Below the pieces are notes generated by a model. It worked only from the letters and a program-made list of their open reading frames with translations. It was not told where the DNA came from and searched no databases. DNA of 64,000 bases, from positions 62,757,782 to 62,821,781 of the forward strand of contig NW_023601543.1 of NCBI RefSeq assembly GCF_014898055.3. The letters run 5' to 3'. Within the stretch, counting starts at the first letter, position 1. Each line of letters begins with the position of its first letter. Of the stretch, positions 50,441-63,200 are shown piece by piece. A program made the position numbers and the translations under genes. Source of the stretch: Talpa occidentalis (Eukaryota > Chordata > Mammalia > Eulipotyphla > Talpidae).

Positions 50441-51754
50441 AATATGTTACAAGGTGTCCCTGAATCTGGGCATACAGCAGAAATGGCTCCCAGCATTTGT
50501 ATTCTTAGCTGGCCAGTCTCTGAGCTGCAGGGAGACAGCGCTGGCCGGGTTCAGAAGCCTCGTGGAATGTCTTAATGCAGACCGGCTGAGGATGTGTGCC
50601 TTTTGAATATGTGCTTTTCCCCCTTGAGGTTTGCTGGGAAAACAGTTACTCACGGAGTTTCCAACCACAGACTGAGTTTGGAGTGTTTCTTCATTCTCAT
50701 TGTTTTCAAAGAACTTTTGCCTCATGAAACCAAAATAGCAAGGGAAAATATGGTCAATTTTCTGGTCTCAGCAAATTCTGAGCCACTTTGGGCCTAATTC
50801 ATTCCCCCTCCCACTCCTGGCAAGTGCTACCCCCAATTGCTCCTCAGGACAAGACTCAGTGCGAGTTTTTTCAAAACAAAACCACCTGGGGGGATACAAA
50901 TGCTATAGGGGAGACCATCCTCACCCCAGTCCCATAGCCTCTGACCTTATGGTGACCTCAGAATTTGCTTCTCACACCAAGCAGCCACCTTTTGTGACAG
51001 GAATGAAAGGATCATGGATTCAAGCTGCAGCTTTGCTGGCCAAAGTGAATTTTGGGGAATGAAGAAATCACTTTGTTTCCAGAGAAGTGGTCTGCTGAGC
51101 ACCTGTGGAACTCGAGGTAGAGAGCTGTTCCTCAGCAGAGAAAACACAAGATTTGAGAAAGGTCTCTGGGCCTACACATTGATAATCCCCCCCACAAATA
51201 ATTTAAATGTTCAAACCAGTGTACCATATGAGGGAATATGAGGGAAGCACACAGATAGTACCCAACATTCCGCAGTGCCTGATAAAGAGGATTTGTTTCA
51301 CTTGGGGTACAAAGCTGCTCTTCCCCTAGAGCCTGTCTTTTTCCTTTTAAATCAAGTTGACTGAGGTATAATTTACTTGCAATAAAATATACCCATTTGA
51401 AGTGTACAGCTCAGTAGGTTTAACAAAGGCATATACCCATGTGTACAACCACCACTTTAATCAAGATTTAGAACATTCCTGCCTCCCAGAAAGTTTCCTC
51501 AGGCCTCTTAGACATCAGTCCCCTCCCCATCCTCAACTCCAGACAACCACCAATCTGCTTTCTGAACTATAGGTTCATTTTGCCCATTCTTGAACTTCGT
51601 ATAAATGCAGTTAAATGGTTCTTTCAGTCAACATTATGGTTGTGAGATTCATCTATGTTGTTCTGAAGCAACATAATTGATTGGTCCTTTTAATTGCTGA
51701 GCAGTATTCCAGTGTATGGATGGACGAAATCTGGGTTCAGCTACCTGTTTATAT

Positions 51755-51808
51755 TTGGATTGTAAGGACTTGTGTGCAAGTCCTTGGATTGTAAGGACTT
51801 GTGTGCAA
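51755..51808 (+). repeat. 29-base tandem duplication with hairpin
   Basis: Two 29-base units starting TTGGATTGTAAGGACTTGTG (51755 and 51784). The junction forms AAGGACTTG...CAAGTCCTT, a perfect 9-base stem. Confidence 0.9.
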
Positions 51809-52012
51809 ATCTTTTTGTGGACATGAATTTTCATTTCTCATTTATCTAGGAGTGGGACTGCTGGATCATATAGTAAGTATATGTTAAACATACTTGCAGA
51901 AGAAACTACCATATTGTTCCCCAAAGAAGCCACACTATTTTGCATCCTTACCAGCTGTGTATGCCTTGGCTGTTCCACAACCTCACCAGCACTTGTTACT
52001 GTCCCTCTTTTA

Positions 52013-52275
52013 ATTTCTTTTTTTAACTTTTTTTTTCAAAGACTTTATTTTTGTGTAGAACTCGGGTTCAGGCCAGAGGTGCAGGGTGTGTGTGAGAGAG
52101 AATTCACCAGAGACAGAGTGGGGAGCAGAACAGCAGGCTGAAATACACTGCTGAGGGGAGCAGCGGGCAAGACAGGAGAGGTCTGCTGCGCCATGTGGTT
52201 TAGCTCCCTGGCCCTGGCACACAACATGGCAGTGATAGCGTTGACGGTTAACCCTTAGGCCACCAGGGAGAACCC
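52013..52275 (-). mobile_element. SINE type C (older variant)
   Basis: Tail TTTTTGTGTAGAACTCGG in reverse; head TTAGGCCACCAGGGAG. TSD CTGTCCCTCTTTTA at 51999-52012 and CTGTCTCTCTTTTA at 52276-52289. Confidence 0.9.
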
Positions 52276-52554
52276 CTGTCTCTCTTTTAGATTCTAGCCA
52301 TCCTAGTGGAAGGGAAGTGGCATCTCCTCCTGGTTTTCATTTGCATTCCCCTAAGGACTAATGAATGATTTTGAGTATTTTTCATATGCTTATTAACCAG
52401 TTGGATATCTTCGTGGATGAGATAACTACTTAAAACTTTTTGCACATTAAAAAAAAAATTGGGTTGTTTCTCATCTTATTGTTGAAAATATATAGTCTGA
52501 ATGTAAGCCCTTTATCAGGTATTTTGTAAGCATTCTAATCTGGGTGGCTTCACC

Positions 52555-52690
52555 CATTCAACAAACTCTCATCAAGTACCTGCTCTGTCTTCAACTGTAG
52601 AAACAGCGTGACTAAATAAAACACAAACCCTGACCCTCTTCAAAGACTCGTGGTTTAGAGTAAGTAGATGGCAAACAAAGACCCTGTAAA
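52555..52690 (+). mobile_element. L2/MIR-type fragment
   Basis: CATTCAACAAACTCTCATCA, a CCTGCTCTG stretch and AACACAAACCCTGACCCTC resemble L2 3' ends. 52690-54360 holds no recognised gene. Confidence 0.5.
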
Positions 52691-54367
52691 GCAAGCTTAG
52701 GAACTGGGATATTATGCTGTGGAGAGCAGCATGACCCCAAAAGAGTTAACACTGGGGAAAGGCGAAAGGAGAGGTCATTCCAAGAGACCCTGTGTCTGAG
52801 AATTTTTGTTTCTGTCCTACCCGGATTTACCCTGCTGTGAGCTACTTGTGATTCCACCACAGCCTTATTTTGCCAGGCACATTTAATTACATTTTTCTAG
52901 TCCAGGAGGGAGAGTCCTACCCCTGCCTGCTTTGCAGGAACATGTCATCCTTCATCCTTGTGACTTGTACTCAGAGTAATATTGTCTGTGCTGCCTGAGT
53001 GTGTTTTAAATTAAAGCACCAGGGAATGTGGAGATGGTCATTAAGTTTAAGTGCATCTATTGTTAGCAAATGATGTCACTGCTAGCTTCTCCAACTTGTC
53101 ACAAGAAGTCTGGATATATTTCAGGCTTCTGCAGCAAGGACTGTCCCTGTTTTGCAGCACACAGGCTATGAATACTATCTGCATTCTGTGAGGAACAGGA
53201 GAGCTTTTGGTGCACATTTAAAATAACATTGGCTCTTAGAAGCAAACATTCTGTCCCAATGAGTCAATCAAACTTCATACCCTTCTAGGTAGGACAAATG
53301 GCAAGGAGCTAGCTGTTGGTAATTACGTAAATGTCAACCTCTGTTTTCTGGAGGCTTCTGGAGATAGGAAGTCATGTCCTATTTATCATAATGTCCCTGT
53401 GCCCTGTTCCATTTTTTTTCTCATTTATTTATTAAGTCTCCATGAAAGAATGTAAATTTCTCCAGCATAAAGGTTATACAGTTATTCCCCTCATAATCTC
53501 CCTCAGTCTACTGAAGCGACAATGTGTACCTGTTGAGTCATGGAATAGAGCGAGTTCTTCTCTTTGAAATGGTAGGCTAAAGAGTAAGAAAATTCTATTA
53601 CTGCTGTCTTTGAATTATCTGGTAAAAAATTCTCTACCAGCATTGCACACAGAGGTCTCTTACATGGATAGTTATAACTAAAAATAATCAAATTGTCCTG
53701 AAGATCAGAAAAACATATTCCCGTGTAGAATTATTTACTGGAGAACTTAACAAGGGATTTTTCCTTGAGTGATCTCAGTTAGATTTAGCAGCTGGAGCTA
53801 CAGAGGTGTGGAAAAGTTTGTGATGAGTCTTTTTGGTATATTAACACCCAGACCATAACAGGACAAAAACATGGGGAAAATTTAAATGTCCATATCACAC
53901 AATCTGCACATATTATTCACTTTCCCTTCTTCCTTTTGGGAGATGGTTTCTTCAAGAGATTTTTTTAACTAAGTGAGTTTAAAATAATGTAATTGGAAAA
54001 CCACTGTTATTTTTGGTGATTATACAAATTAATTCATATCTGAAATCAGAATAAGAAAGTCACCAAAACGTTATTCCATTTATTTGGCTCAGGAGTTTTG
54101 TTTTTAAACAAAGGAACAAACAAAACACCCCACCACCTACTGTTTTTGCTCATTCTCCACCCCTCCCCCATGCGCAAACCTTCAAGGAAAACTAATCAGA
54201 ACTGCTGTCCAAGTAGAGCTTTCACAGAAGCCACCTGAAGACCCAGCTCTCTGGAAAAAAGCTCTGCGGTTCCCACACATCCTCTAGCACCTTCTGTGGG
54301 CTTCACAGTCCCTGTACCCACTGGCACCTGTCTGCTAAGGGACAGAAGGAGCAGGCCTTGGACTCAC

Positions 54368-54445
54368 CATGCAGCAGCAGGGCCAGCATCCTGCAGCCTT
54401 TCACACACCTGGTGGCTTAGAACCACCCAGCAGTGGGATCCCTAC
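54368..54445 (-). CDS. NYX: NYX exon 2 (start codon and signal peptide)
   Basis: A 78-base exon. The acceptor is a CTGCTTTCTCCCCTCAG tract (AG at 54446-54447) and the donor GTGAGTCC starts at 54367. Coding is 54368-54389: ATG CTG GCC CTG CTG CTG CAT G, giving MLALLLH plus the first base of an Ala. This matches the start of the nyctalopin signal peptide and joins exon 3 in the right phase. Exon 2 (22 nt) plus exon 3 minus its extra base (1415 nt) is exactly 479 codons. In human NYX an earlier Met precedes K-G; here that codon is GTG (54402-54404), so the Met at 54387-54389 should start translation. The 5' UTR part has no upstream ATG. Confidence 0.8.
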
Positions 54446-55448
54446 CTGAGGGGAGAAAGCAGGGGTCACTGGGAGCTCGGTAGGGGTCCTTTGAGAACTC
54501 AGATGCTCTGCCCCTCCCCACACCTCCACCTGCCTCCTGACTGCCCACACTCATTTCTCCCATCCACCTTGGTGTTTGGTTAAGAGAAATCAGTAACCCC
54601 CCCCCAATGAGCACACTCAGCACCTCCTTCCCAATCGAAAGCTTGGAACCTTCATCAGGCTAAAACCCTGCCTGCAAGTCAGAAGGAAACACTGACAACC
54701 CAGCAAGACAGTGGTCAGAGGAAACCTTTGCCGAGGGGCCTTAGTGAGCAGTCCCCAAATATCACTTACCATCCTGGAGGTCTCCCTGCTCCTCCTGTGG
54801 GGCCACCCTCAGTTCCCCCAGCCTATCTGTCCCCCAGCTCAGGCAGCCGCGGAGGCTAAAAGATGATGGGAGGAAGAAGCAAAGGAGGGAAGGAAGGGTA
54901 GAGAGCAGGGTGAGGAGGAACAGTTGCTGGTGCAGGCTTGAGTGCTTATTTTTCGTTCTCCAGATTTAATGGCAGGAAAATCCTGCATCAGATGAGGATT
55001 AACAGAGATGAAAGAATGTGTCTGCCCTTTGAATCACCAAAGCCAACAGCAGATTTTGCTGACACACCAATCGGCTTTGTCCACGGGCCTCAGCCACGCT
55101 GGCCCTCCGCCCTCTCCATCTGCTTGGTCCCTTTCTCTCCTTTAACTCGCCGCAGACCCCGCCTGCTGCGCTGACCCCAACCCCAGCCCCAAGCAATATG
55201 CAGACAGAAATTGGCTTCCTGCCACCCAAATAGCATTATCAGCATTTTCAACAAGGACATGTTATATAACTTGGAGGGGAAGGGACAAGACAGCTTAAAA
55301 TAATGATGTTTTCCAGAAATGCAGGCTGCTGATTTTCTTTCCTTGGAGGGGTCGATGGTGGATGATGTTGAGCCACACTGTGGAGTGGCCTCCAGTCTGG
55401 CTTCTGGGTTGAGGGTGTGTGGGCCGTCACCCAAGGCAGCACACCTCT
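54446..55448. other. NYX intron 1 portion, no other gene seen
   Basis: Unique-looking sequence between exon 2 and the next SINE. Confidence 0.5.
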
Positions 55449-55460
55449 GGGCCATTTTCA

Positions 55461-55740
55461 TTTTTTTTTAAGATTTATTTTTATTTATTTATACATACAA
55501 GAACTGGGGTGCACACCAGAGGTGCGGGGAGGGGGGTGAGACGATTCACCAGAGACAGAGTGGGGAGCAGAACAGGCAGATCTACTGAGATACACTGCTG
55601 AGGGGAGCAGCGGGCGAGACAGGAGAGGTCTGCCGTGCCATGTGGGTAGCTCCTTGGCTGGGGATCCAACTCAGGCCACAGTGGCTGGTGATAACTTGAT
55701 AGCGCTGAGGTTTTAACCCCTGTGCCACCAGGGAGGCCCA
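55461..55740 (-). mobile_element. SINE type B
   Basis: Tail ATACATACAAGAACTGGGG in reverse, ending CACCAGGGAGGCCC. TSD GGGCCATTTTCA (55449-55460) and GGGCCCATTTTCA (55741-55753). Confidence 0.9.
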
Positions 55741-55808
55741 GGGCCCATTTTCAAAATCCAACTGCTGTTTCTCAAACCCATCCAGAGTTAGGCACTCGCT
55801 ACACAGAG
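55691..55808. repeat. 118-base direct repeat, copy 1
   Basis: Spans the SINE head and its unique flank. Matched by 56687-56804 with one mismatch. Confidence 0.95.
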
Positions 55809-55837
55809 GGGTCTGCTAAGCCCATGACCACAGGCAG

Positions 55838-55935
55838 CAGCAACAGCATGGGGACCTGGTTAGGAATTCAGAATCTCAGCACCCCCACCCCTGCCGCAGA
55901 CCCCTGGAATCAGCTTCTGCATTTTAGCAAGGCTC
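55838..55935 (+). mobile_element. MER5-like hAT element
   Basis: GGGGACCTGGTTAGGAATTC, then GAATCAGCTTCTGCATTTTA. Confidence 0.7.
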
Positions 55936-56686
55936 TCATGCCTGGCAAATTTCAGCATGAAAGCCCCAATTTACGGAAGGGGCCGAAGAGGCCTGATCAA
56001 GGTGGCGGCGGCAGTTCTGCTGCCCACACTCTTCTGGCCCCAGCCGATGCCATCGCACCAGGCCTGGTTCCAGGGCCCGGACCTCTGTTCTGCTAGCACG
56101 GTGCTCCCAGGTCTTATCTGTGGCAACCTGCCACCTTCTGGTAGTGCTGCCCTTGGTGTGCTGGCAGTTCCCTTCCCGGAACAAGGGTTCTGGGTGTGAA
56201 TCGAGGCGACTGATTCATTCACCCTGTGCCTTGGGAAATTTTTGTTTTCTTACATTTGCACCAAACTATGGCTGAACTTGCCATGACTGCTGCTGGAAAG
56301 GAAGCAGTGCTGGAACTGGGGCAGGGATGTGGAAGAAGGAACCCCCCACGTGAAGTCCCTCTCCCCAAGGGCGAGCTCACCCTGCACAAGTGGAAGAGCG
56401 CACAGCACCCCTTGGCTGATCACCAGTGTTGGCAGCATTCTTGCCCCTTCATTCCCAGTCTTAGCTAGGAGAAGGTTCCCCTCCCCCAGCAGCAAGCCAG
56501 AGGCTGAAACAAGGTGGCCAGCCCGCCTGTACCTGCCCCTTGTCCGAGGCTTGCTGGGTCAGCCTTGCCTTCAGTCTTCTCCAGGCTAGTGGGTCTGTTG
56601 CTATGGGCCAAGGGTCTCTCTGAGGAAAACTTTCTCTGCCTGTTAAATCAAACATCTCTCCCAAGTGGAAAATAAGGAGCAATCTT

Positions 56687-56804
56687 ATAACTTGATAGCG
56701 CTGAGGTTTTAACCCCTGTGCCACCAGGGAGGCCCAGGGCCCATTTTCAAAATCCAACTGCTGTTTCTCAAACCCATCCAGAGTTAGGCACTCGCTACGC
56801 AGAG
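56687..56804. repeat. 118-base direct repeat, copy 2
   Basis: Carries the last ~50 bases of a SINE plus the same flanking DNA as copy 1, without the rest of the SINE. Confidence 0.95.
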
Positions 56805-59520
56805 ACTCTCAGGGGAGAGAGGAAGGGGCTGTCCACAGGCCACTAGCACAACTGACAACTGGGAGACAAGCAGACTTGGAATCAAAACCTTGCTCGCAAA
56901 GGCAGAAAAGCAAGGGCAGGGAGGGGCTGTCACAGGAAGTGTGAACTGAGCGGTATACCCCCAAGGAGAGACTTCAGAGAGGTCCCTGTTAAAAGAAGAT
57001 CAAGAGAGCCCACCCCCAGTCCCTGGGGGCTTAGGGCAGACTGTACGGACACCGCCGGTGGCTAATGGGAGGGACAGAAGGCAAGAGGGTGCGCTAAGAG
57101 AGCATGTGAATCAGAGATGGCCCACGATGCGATGCATCCTTTTGCCTTTGCAGGTGGCCTTCTAGAAAAGCTTCCGTCAGCAGAGGGGGCGTGGGAAGCC
57201 CTTGTGTTTCTTTGTAATTCCTGCTCCATCGGGTTGGGGGCAGCCAGCAGGACTCAGCAAGGGGCCTCTAATAAAAAGAATACACAGGATTCCTCCTTCA
57301 GGTTCAGATGTTCAGCTGCCTCCTATGGACACTTTCAGGGGCCTTGGCTACTAAACTATGTTCTTTTAGTGTTATTTCTCTGCTCGCAGCCCCTCCTGCT
57401 TGCTCACGCACACATACACACACCGCATGGAGAGAAGACAGCGCGCCCGGGCAGAGGGCGTGGGCCGGGTGAGCCTGACTCCAAGTAAAGCAAAGCAAGG
57501 TGCCGGATTTGATATGAGGCAGGTGGACAAACTCCCCGCACCGCCCGGGGAAGGAAGTTGGCCAGCCTTTGTTGGAGACCTTCATTTACAAATGGGGAAC
57601 CTCCGGCCAAAATGCAGTAGGAAATGTCCTTCTGCTTAGTTTTGGTTATCCCAGAAGCAGATCCGAGGGCCAGAATATGAGTGGAAGGACTTGATTTGGG
57701 AGCCCACTGCAGCAGCAGCCACAGGGAAGTGGAGGGAGTTGTTGTTCAGCAAGCTGGCCCTGTGGGCAAGTGGACCCTTTCTCCCAGCAAACTCTGGGGG
57801 ACAGAATGATCTCAACTGTAGGGCTGAGAGCCAACACTCTTATCCACCAGTTCTCCTCCTGGGTAGGGGAGATAAACGGTTGTTCACTTTCCAGCAGCCT
57901 CTGGCTACCAGCAAAATAGCATGGATCCATTGATTCCTACAGAAAACTTTCCAGAGCCATGTGTGGTGAGAGGATTCCTTATAGAAGCTAGGAGTTGCTA
58001 AGCTGCCCCAATTTAAAACTGGAAAAGAAGCGCCCATTAATTACCAATGAGACAGGTGCAGGGAGGGGTATCACGACGTGTGCCCAAGGCAGAGCTGCTC
58101 TGGGACAGAGGGCCTTGTCTTGCTCTGATAGTGAAGCTGCCCTTCGGGAGCTTCAGGAGGGAGCGGGGGGGGGCCCTCCTTACTACTACAGCTTTCAATA
58201 CTGGAGGCTTTGCCTGCTATTAGGACGCAGATTTCCTTCCGACCTTTCTACAATGTGGTCACAATTCAGACACTCAGAACCTGAATGGCCAGCCCAGATC
58301 TTTGCTCCTTTCTTTCCTTATTTCTCCACCTACTGAAACCCCAGCCTCCCCAACAGGCTTAGTACAAGTTCTACTTCCTCTAAGAAATGAGCCCCTTCCT
58401 GGCACCCTCCTTCCTCTCCAGCTGGCCTCTGCCTTGCCCTTTCTCAGGCTGGATGCTCTAAGACTGTGCTTTATCCAAGTCTGCACCTTCTGACCATGCC
58501 ACCCTCAGGCCGTGCAAGAGGGAGCGAGGCACCCGCCAGGGAGTCACTGGGCCAAGGGACATGCCCAGCCACATTCTGGGTACCTGGGACCTCAGAATTC
58601 CCTGCCCAATTGATTGTGAACCCCCTTTCCTTGGTCTATACTGAGGCTAGACAGCACCACCAATGTGCACACTCAAAAGGTGGCCTAAAAGGGCAACTGT
58701 TTGCAAAGATTAGACACAGCTCGGGTGTGAGAACGTGTGGCATAGGGCCCTCGAGGTGGGGGATGGATCTGGCTTAAGAAGCAAGGGAAGCCACGCCACA
58801 GACCTGGAGCAGCTCAGAGTACTGTGGAATATAAGAAATTCAAACTTGAACTTCGCCTTACAGGTTGTTGGGGAAATGTATCTTAGGTGGGAGGAGGGAA
58901 CATATATTTTTCAAACAGTTTGTAAACATAATATATGACCATCGTGGGTACTCTTACCCTAGGTCCCACAAACATTATGGGGAGCTTGTGTTTGGCATAC
59001 AAGTGGAGGTGCACGAATGTTCGCGAAAGAGAATTGAAGCCCATGTGAGAATTTGTATGGGGAGCTGTAAAAAGGAAACTGGGGTGAGGAACAACAGCCT
59101 TGGCCCCTGGCCCCACCTTTTTCTCTGACTTCCTGGATGGTGTCAGGACAGGCAACCGCAGCCCCCAAGCCTAACAGTACTTGAGACACCTTCCATAGCC
59201 TAATCATTCTCCAAGTGGAGACTGAGTGCCACAAAGATTAAGTGACCCAGGGCGGCAGTGGACCTAGGACCCAGGTGTGCTGCCTGGGACCCTAACAAGA
59301 CTGGAACACTAAAGATCCCCGAGGCCAGCAGCTGCCTGCGCAGGGAGAAGAGGCAGGAGGTGGTAGCCACTGCACTTCTTACCGAGTGCCCCTAAACTGC
59401 CTCGGCTGAACCCACGCTGTCGCTAAAGCAGCAAACTCCTTTGTTCTCTCTTAGCTTCTACTAGCCTGCTTCCCCTGTCCTTTCACTTCCTAGCTTCCCA
59501 TCAAAACTCGACTCAAAGGC
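56805..59520. other. Intron or upstream DNA, no gene seen
   Basis: Unique-looking and moderately GC-rich. Short frames on both strands lack family features. No SINE is present from here to the right end. Confidence 0.5.
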
Positions 59521-59529
59521 ATCAGGATG

Positions 59530-60250
59530 GGATCAGAGGCCTCGTTTCGGGAACTGGCCTTGGGGGGAGGGGCGCAGAAGGCAGTGCATTCTGCTGACCG
59601 CTGATGCAATGACGTCGCCTCCGCTGCAGGACAGGAAACAGTTGGGGCGCATGCTCGCGCCCCCTTCCGTGCCTTGAGGCACAGGCCGCGCCACCGCGGT
59701 AATTGAGGGGCGGTAGTCAGCTTGCCGCGGCTCTGGACGTTTCACCCCAGCTCCTCTGTCTTTTCCCTCCTTCCCTATCCCGGCGCCGGAGAACAAGTTC
59801 AGCTCGCTAGCCCCGATTGGCAACCACGCGTGACACAGTGGTTTTTGTTTTTTTTTCCCCCCTTAAGGTCACGTCCTTGCGAAACCGCTGCAGCTTCTGC
59901 AGCATCCGCCCCGCCCCGGGGGCGCAGAGGCGGGGCACCCCGGAGCTGGCCCCACCCCGCCCCAGCCCGCCCCGGGTGGCCGCCAGAGGGCGCCGAGGCT
60001 CCGGTGCCCGGCCGGGGGGGGGGGCCCCAGCCCCCGCGCCTTTCTCACCCTCCGCGGGGCGGGGCGGGAGCCCAGGGAAATTCCCAGGGCGCGTCTGTTC
60101 CGGAAACGTTAGTCACGCACCTGGGGCCAGAGAAGGTCCGGCTGGAGGGAACGCCGGGCCAGGGACCCGATTTACCAAAGGTCGCACCCTGGGGAGGGTC
60201 CTCCAGCGCCGCGCCCAGCCCTCCTGACCCGCCCATGTGGCTCTGATAGC
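59530..60250 (-). promoter_or_regulatory. CpG island, candidate NYX promoter / exon 1
   Basis: Dense CpG stretch about 5 kb upstream of NYX exon 2 in NYX orientation. It contains an NRF1-like GCGCATGCTCGCGC (59647-59660), a CRE-like TGACGTC (59610-59616) and GC boxes (GCGGGGCGGGGCGGG at 60054-60068). No TATA box stands out. A first noncoding exon would fit the known NYX structure, but no donor site was identified. Confidence 0.45.
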
Positions 60251-63200
60251 GGCTGATACGTAAATGGAGAGCGGGCCCAGGGTCGCTTTCCCCCATTTCA
60301 GTCATCAAACACTGCCCGTGCCCAAAGATACACCTCCTTGGAGCCTCTTTTAAAATCTTCGTTCTTGACACGGCATCAAAAGTATGTTTCTGTTCAGATG
60401 CCAGTGACAGGAACCAGAGTCCCAGGTGTGGGGCAAAGAACAACCTGATCTGGAAACATCTTCTTATTCCACAAGACAAGCCCTCAAAGTCACTCCAAGG
60501 AAAGTTGAATGGTTCCGCTGGCCAAAGGTGGAGCAAGCATCAATAAGAATAGTGACTGTAATGGCCTGTGAGGCACCCAATGTTGGGTATTATTCTGAAA
60601 ATAACCACAGGGCAAAAGTCAAATATTTTAGGGTAATCTTATTCACTAGTTAATGAGGGAGAGGTTTTTTTTTTAATAAACTTAATAAAGGAATCAGCTA
60701 ATAGATGCAGAGGTGACAGAATGAGGAAATCATAGTGTTGCAGTGAAATCATGGGTCCTACTGATCATCCAAACGTGCCTCCAAAACGCACGAGGGAGCA
60801 GACTTCAAGTGGCTCTTGATGTGGGCTAACAGAGAGCACCCAGCATGCACCACCTTGGAAGTATTTGGGCCAAAAAAAGAAAAAAGAACTAGAAGCTCAT
60901 TAAACCTCCGGATCTAGCTACCATTTAAACAAGTAGGAAGGTTGGAAAATATGTTAAAAGACACCAAAGATATAATCAGCTAAATATAGATTGTGGAAAG
61001 TTCCACAGGGCAATTGATCCAGTTTTTCCTATAAATGAATGGAATAGAGGAAGAGTGGGAAGAAATTAAAGGAGTAAAAGAGACTTAAGTAAAAGAGTTA
61101 ACATTAATCAATGTAATTAATGTAACATTAATCAAGTTTTATGCATGAGGAAAAAAATTCTAAAGTATTTATGGTGAAATGATACAATGTCTAGAATTTG
61201 CTTTAAAATACTCCCACAAAATAAGTGGTAGGGTGGGATTAAAACAAAAGTAGCAGTCAAGGTGATAACTATGGAAACGGGGTGATGACTATATGGGGTC
61301 TCTCTACCTTAGTGTGTGTTTCAAAAAATTTCATACCCTTCATTTGGCCCCTTTCAGACATACAGCTGATTACATATGATGGGAAAACATTTGTCCATTT
61401 TTCTGCATCCTCTTCCATCAATCCTCTCAACTTTCCTGTATTTCTTTTATTTGAAATGTATACAACTTATAAAAAATGAAATAATTAGCAAGCCTCCCTT
61501 CAATCAATAACTATACCATACATCACCCAGAATTCAAAATGGTTAAACCAAATAGGCAAGTGAAAATCAGAAATTCTTAATTTTGTGGTCCTTTTGATTT
61601 ATTGTTTTGTTTTCTTGTTTGCGTTTCCCTTTGTTTAAACAACCACCAGAGGTGACTTATAATAAACAATAATTTCTTAAGCGCTCCAAAGTGTGCTCTT
61701 TTGGCTCAGGTGTCTAGAGTGTCAAGGTATGAACAAATTTGTGCTTTTCATTTAAGGCTTGTTAACGTCAATTCTTGGTGGAAGCAAAGGAGAAAGGTTG
61801 AACTTACTGTTGAGTCGTGGGGAGACAACTTTATTCTGCTCAAATCCTTCCCCCTCCATAGCAGCCTTGGCTTGTTTCACTTTCCTCTTGTGTAAAATGG
61901 GGCTGCTTTAATTCTTCTTAGTGGTGGTATAAGGGCTAATTAAAGGCTGTGGAGGCACTTTTAAAGAAGATCCTAAGATGTACCATACTTGAGAAGTGAA
62001 AACTATCATTAATATATTTTAATCATCATGTTAAATACCCACATAGACACACCCACGTCTTCTCCATTCAGGCAGATTTTTGCAAAGGTGTAATTAACAG
62101 TGATGATGTCATAACCACAGATCCCCACTTTCATCCTGAAAGCTGCTAAGTTTCCAAATACTAACTCCTTATTAGACTTTTAAAACATATTAAATAAGTA
62201 CAAATCCCCCATATCGGAGTAAAAGCAATGCTGGAAAGAGAAATGTTTTCTTTGTAAACAGAGTAAGTGAACATTTTCAAATAGACATCTTTTCAGTAAG
62301 TGTGCCAAGAACCCAGAGGGCAACAGTAATAAAATAAAATGCTGAAATTGCTATTTGGGGAATCAACTCGGCCGCCTCCAAAAAGACTCTCAGAGACCTG
62401 TACTTGCCTTTTAAGTCCTCACCAGGAGAGGAGGAGCCACAAGATTCGTCTCCTGGCACCTGGAGAGGGATCCCAGCTAACTTTTCAGCCATTAAACGCC
62501 AAGCCCTTTGGCAATAGCTGCCGTTAATAATCCAGACACCAGCTACAGGATCAGCTCTTTGAAATTCTAATACAATGGGCTCAAACCCCCTCGTGGTGGG
62601 AAACCCCGTGTCATATTTCAGTGTCTACAGGAAACCACGGAGGAGTGGGGTGCAGCAAGAGAATGGTACACTTTACCTAGAGACTTCCGGTTCTGATTTC
62701 TGGCTTGCTCAGAATTCTCTCACCTACGTTTTACTTCTTGTTTTTTCTCCATTCCAAGTCAACCTTAACTTGTAATACAGCCCTTTTTCCTCGGCCTCCC
62801 CAAGATACCCTCACCAGAACTGCTGTGAATGTGTAGCAGGCATTTGCTGAGAATTTGGAGACAGCAGTGAGATGTTACCTCACAGAGGAGCACAGAGGAG
62901 AGCTTAAGACAGAACAGTAGCCACTTCAGCCATACTTCTTCCTCTCCCTTCCCCCTCCCCCGTTCCCCATGGGGCCCCTTCCCTGGGCGTGTCTCCCCCT
63001 CAGCTCCACCTCCAGCCACTTCGCTGAGCATTTCCCTCTCCTACCCTTCCTTTGTTCCTCTTCCTGGCGAACTGGCCCAAACACCCTAAATTCTCTTTCT
63101 TTTCTTATGTTGAAGAGTCTGGTTCTCTGTCTCCTTCCCAGCTGACCCCAGCCTGTCCTCTTCCCACAACCGCAATAGCCCGTCGGTTTGTTTTTCTAAA

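Larger units (their letters stand above)
51340..52540 (-). mobile_element. Old L1, minus strand, split by a SINE
   Basis: From AAGTTGACTGAGGTATAATT through GTGGGACTGCTGGATCATAT to about 52540. 50441-51340 before it holds no recognised gene. Confidence 0.65.
40077..54367 (-). other. NYX: NYX intron 2
   Basis: A 14.3 kb intron with donor GTGAGTCC at 54367 and a polypyrimidine-CCCAG acceptor at 40077. It joins codon phase 1 (G from exon 2, CG from exon 3) to make an Ala codon. It holds eight whole SINEs or L1 blocks and no other gene I could recognise. 40137-41203 is without recognised repeats. Confidence 0.8.

Noticed and set aside
59722..60246. 174-codon open frame in the CpG island
   Set aside because: Pro/Gly/Arg-rich chance frame in CpG-dense DNA.
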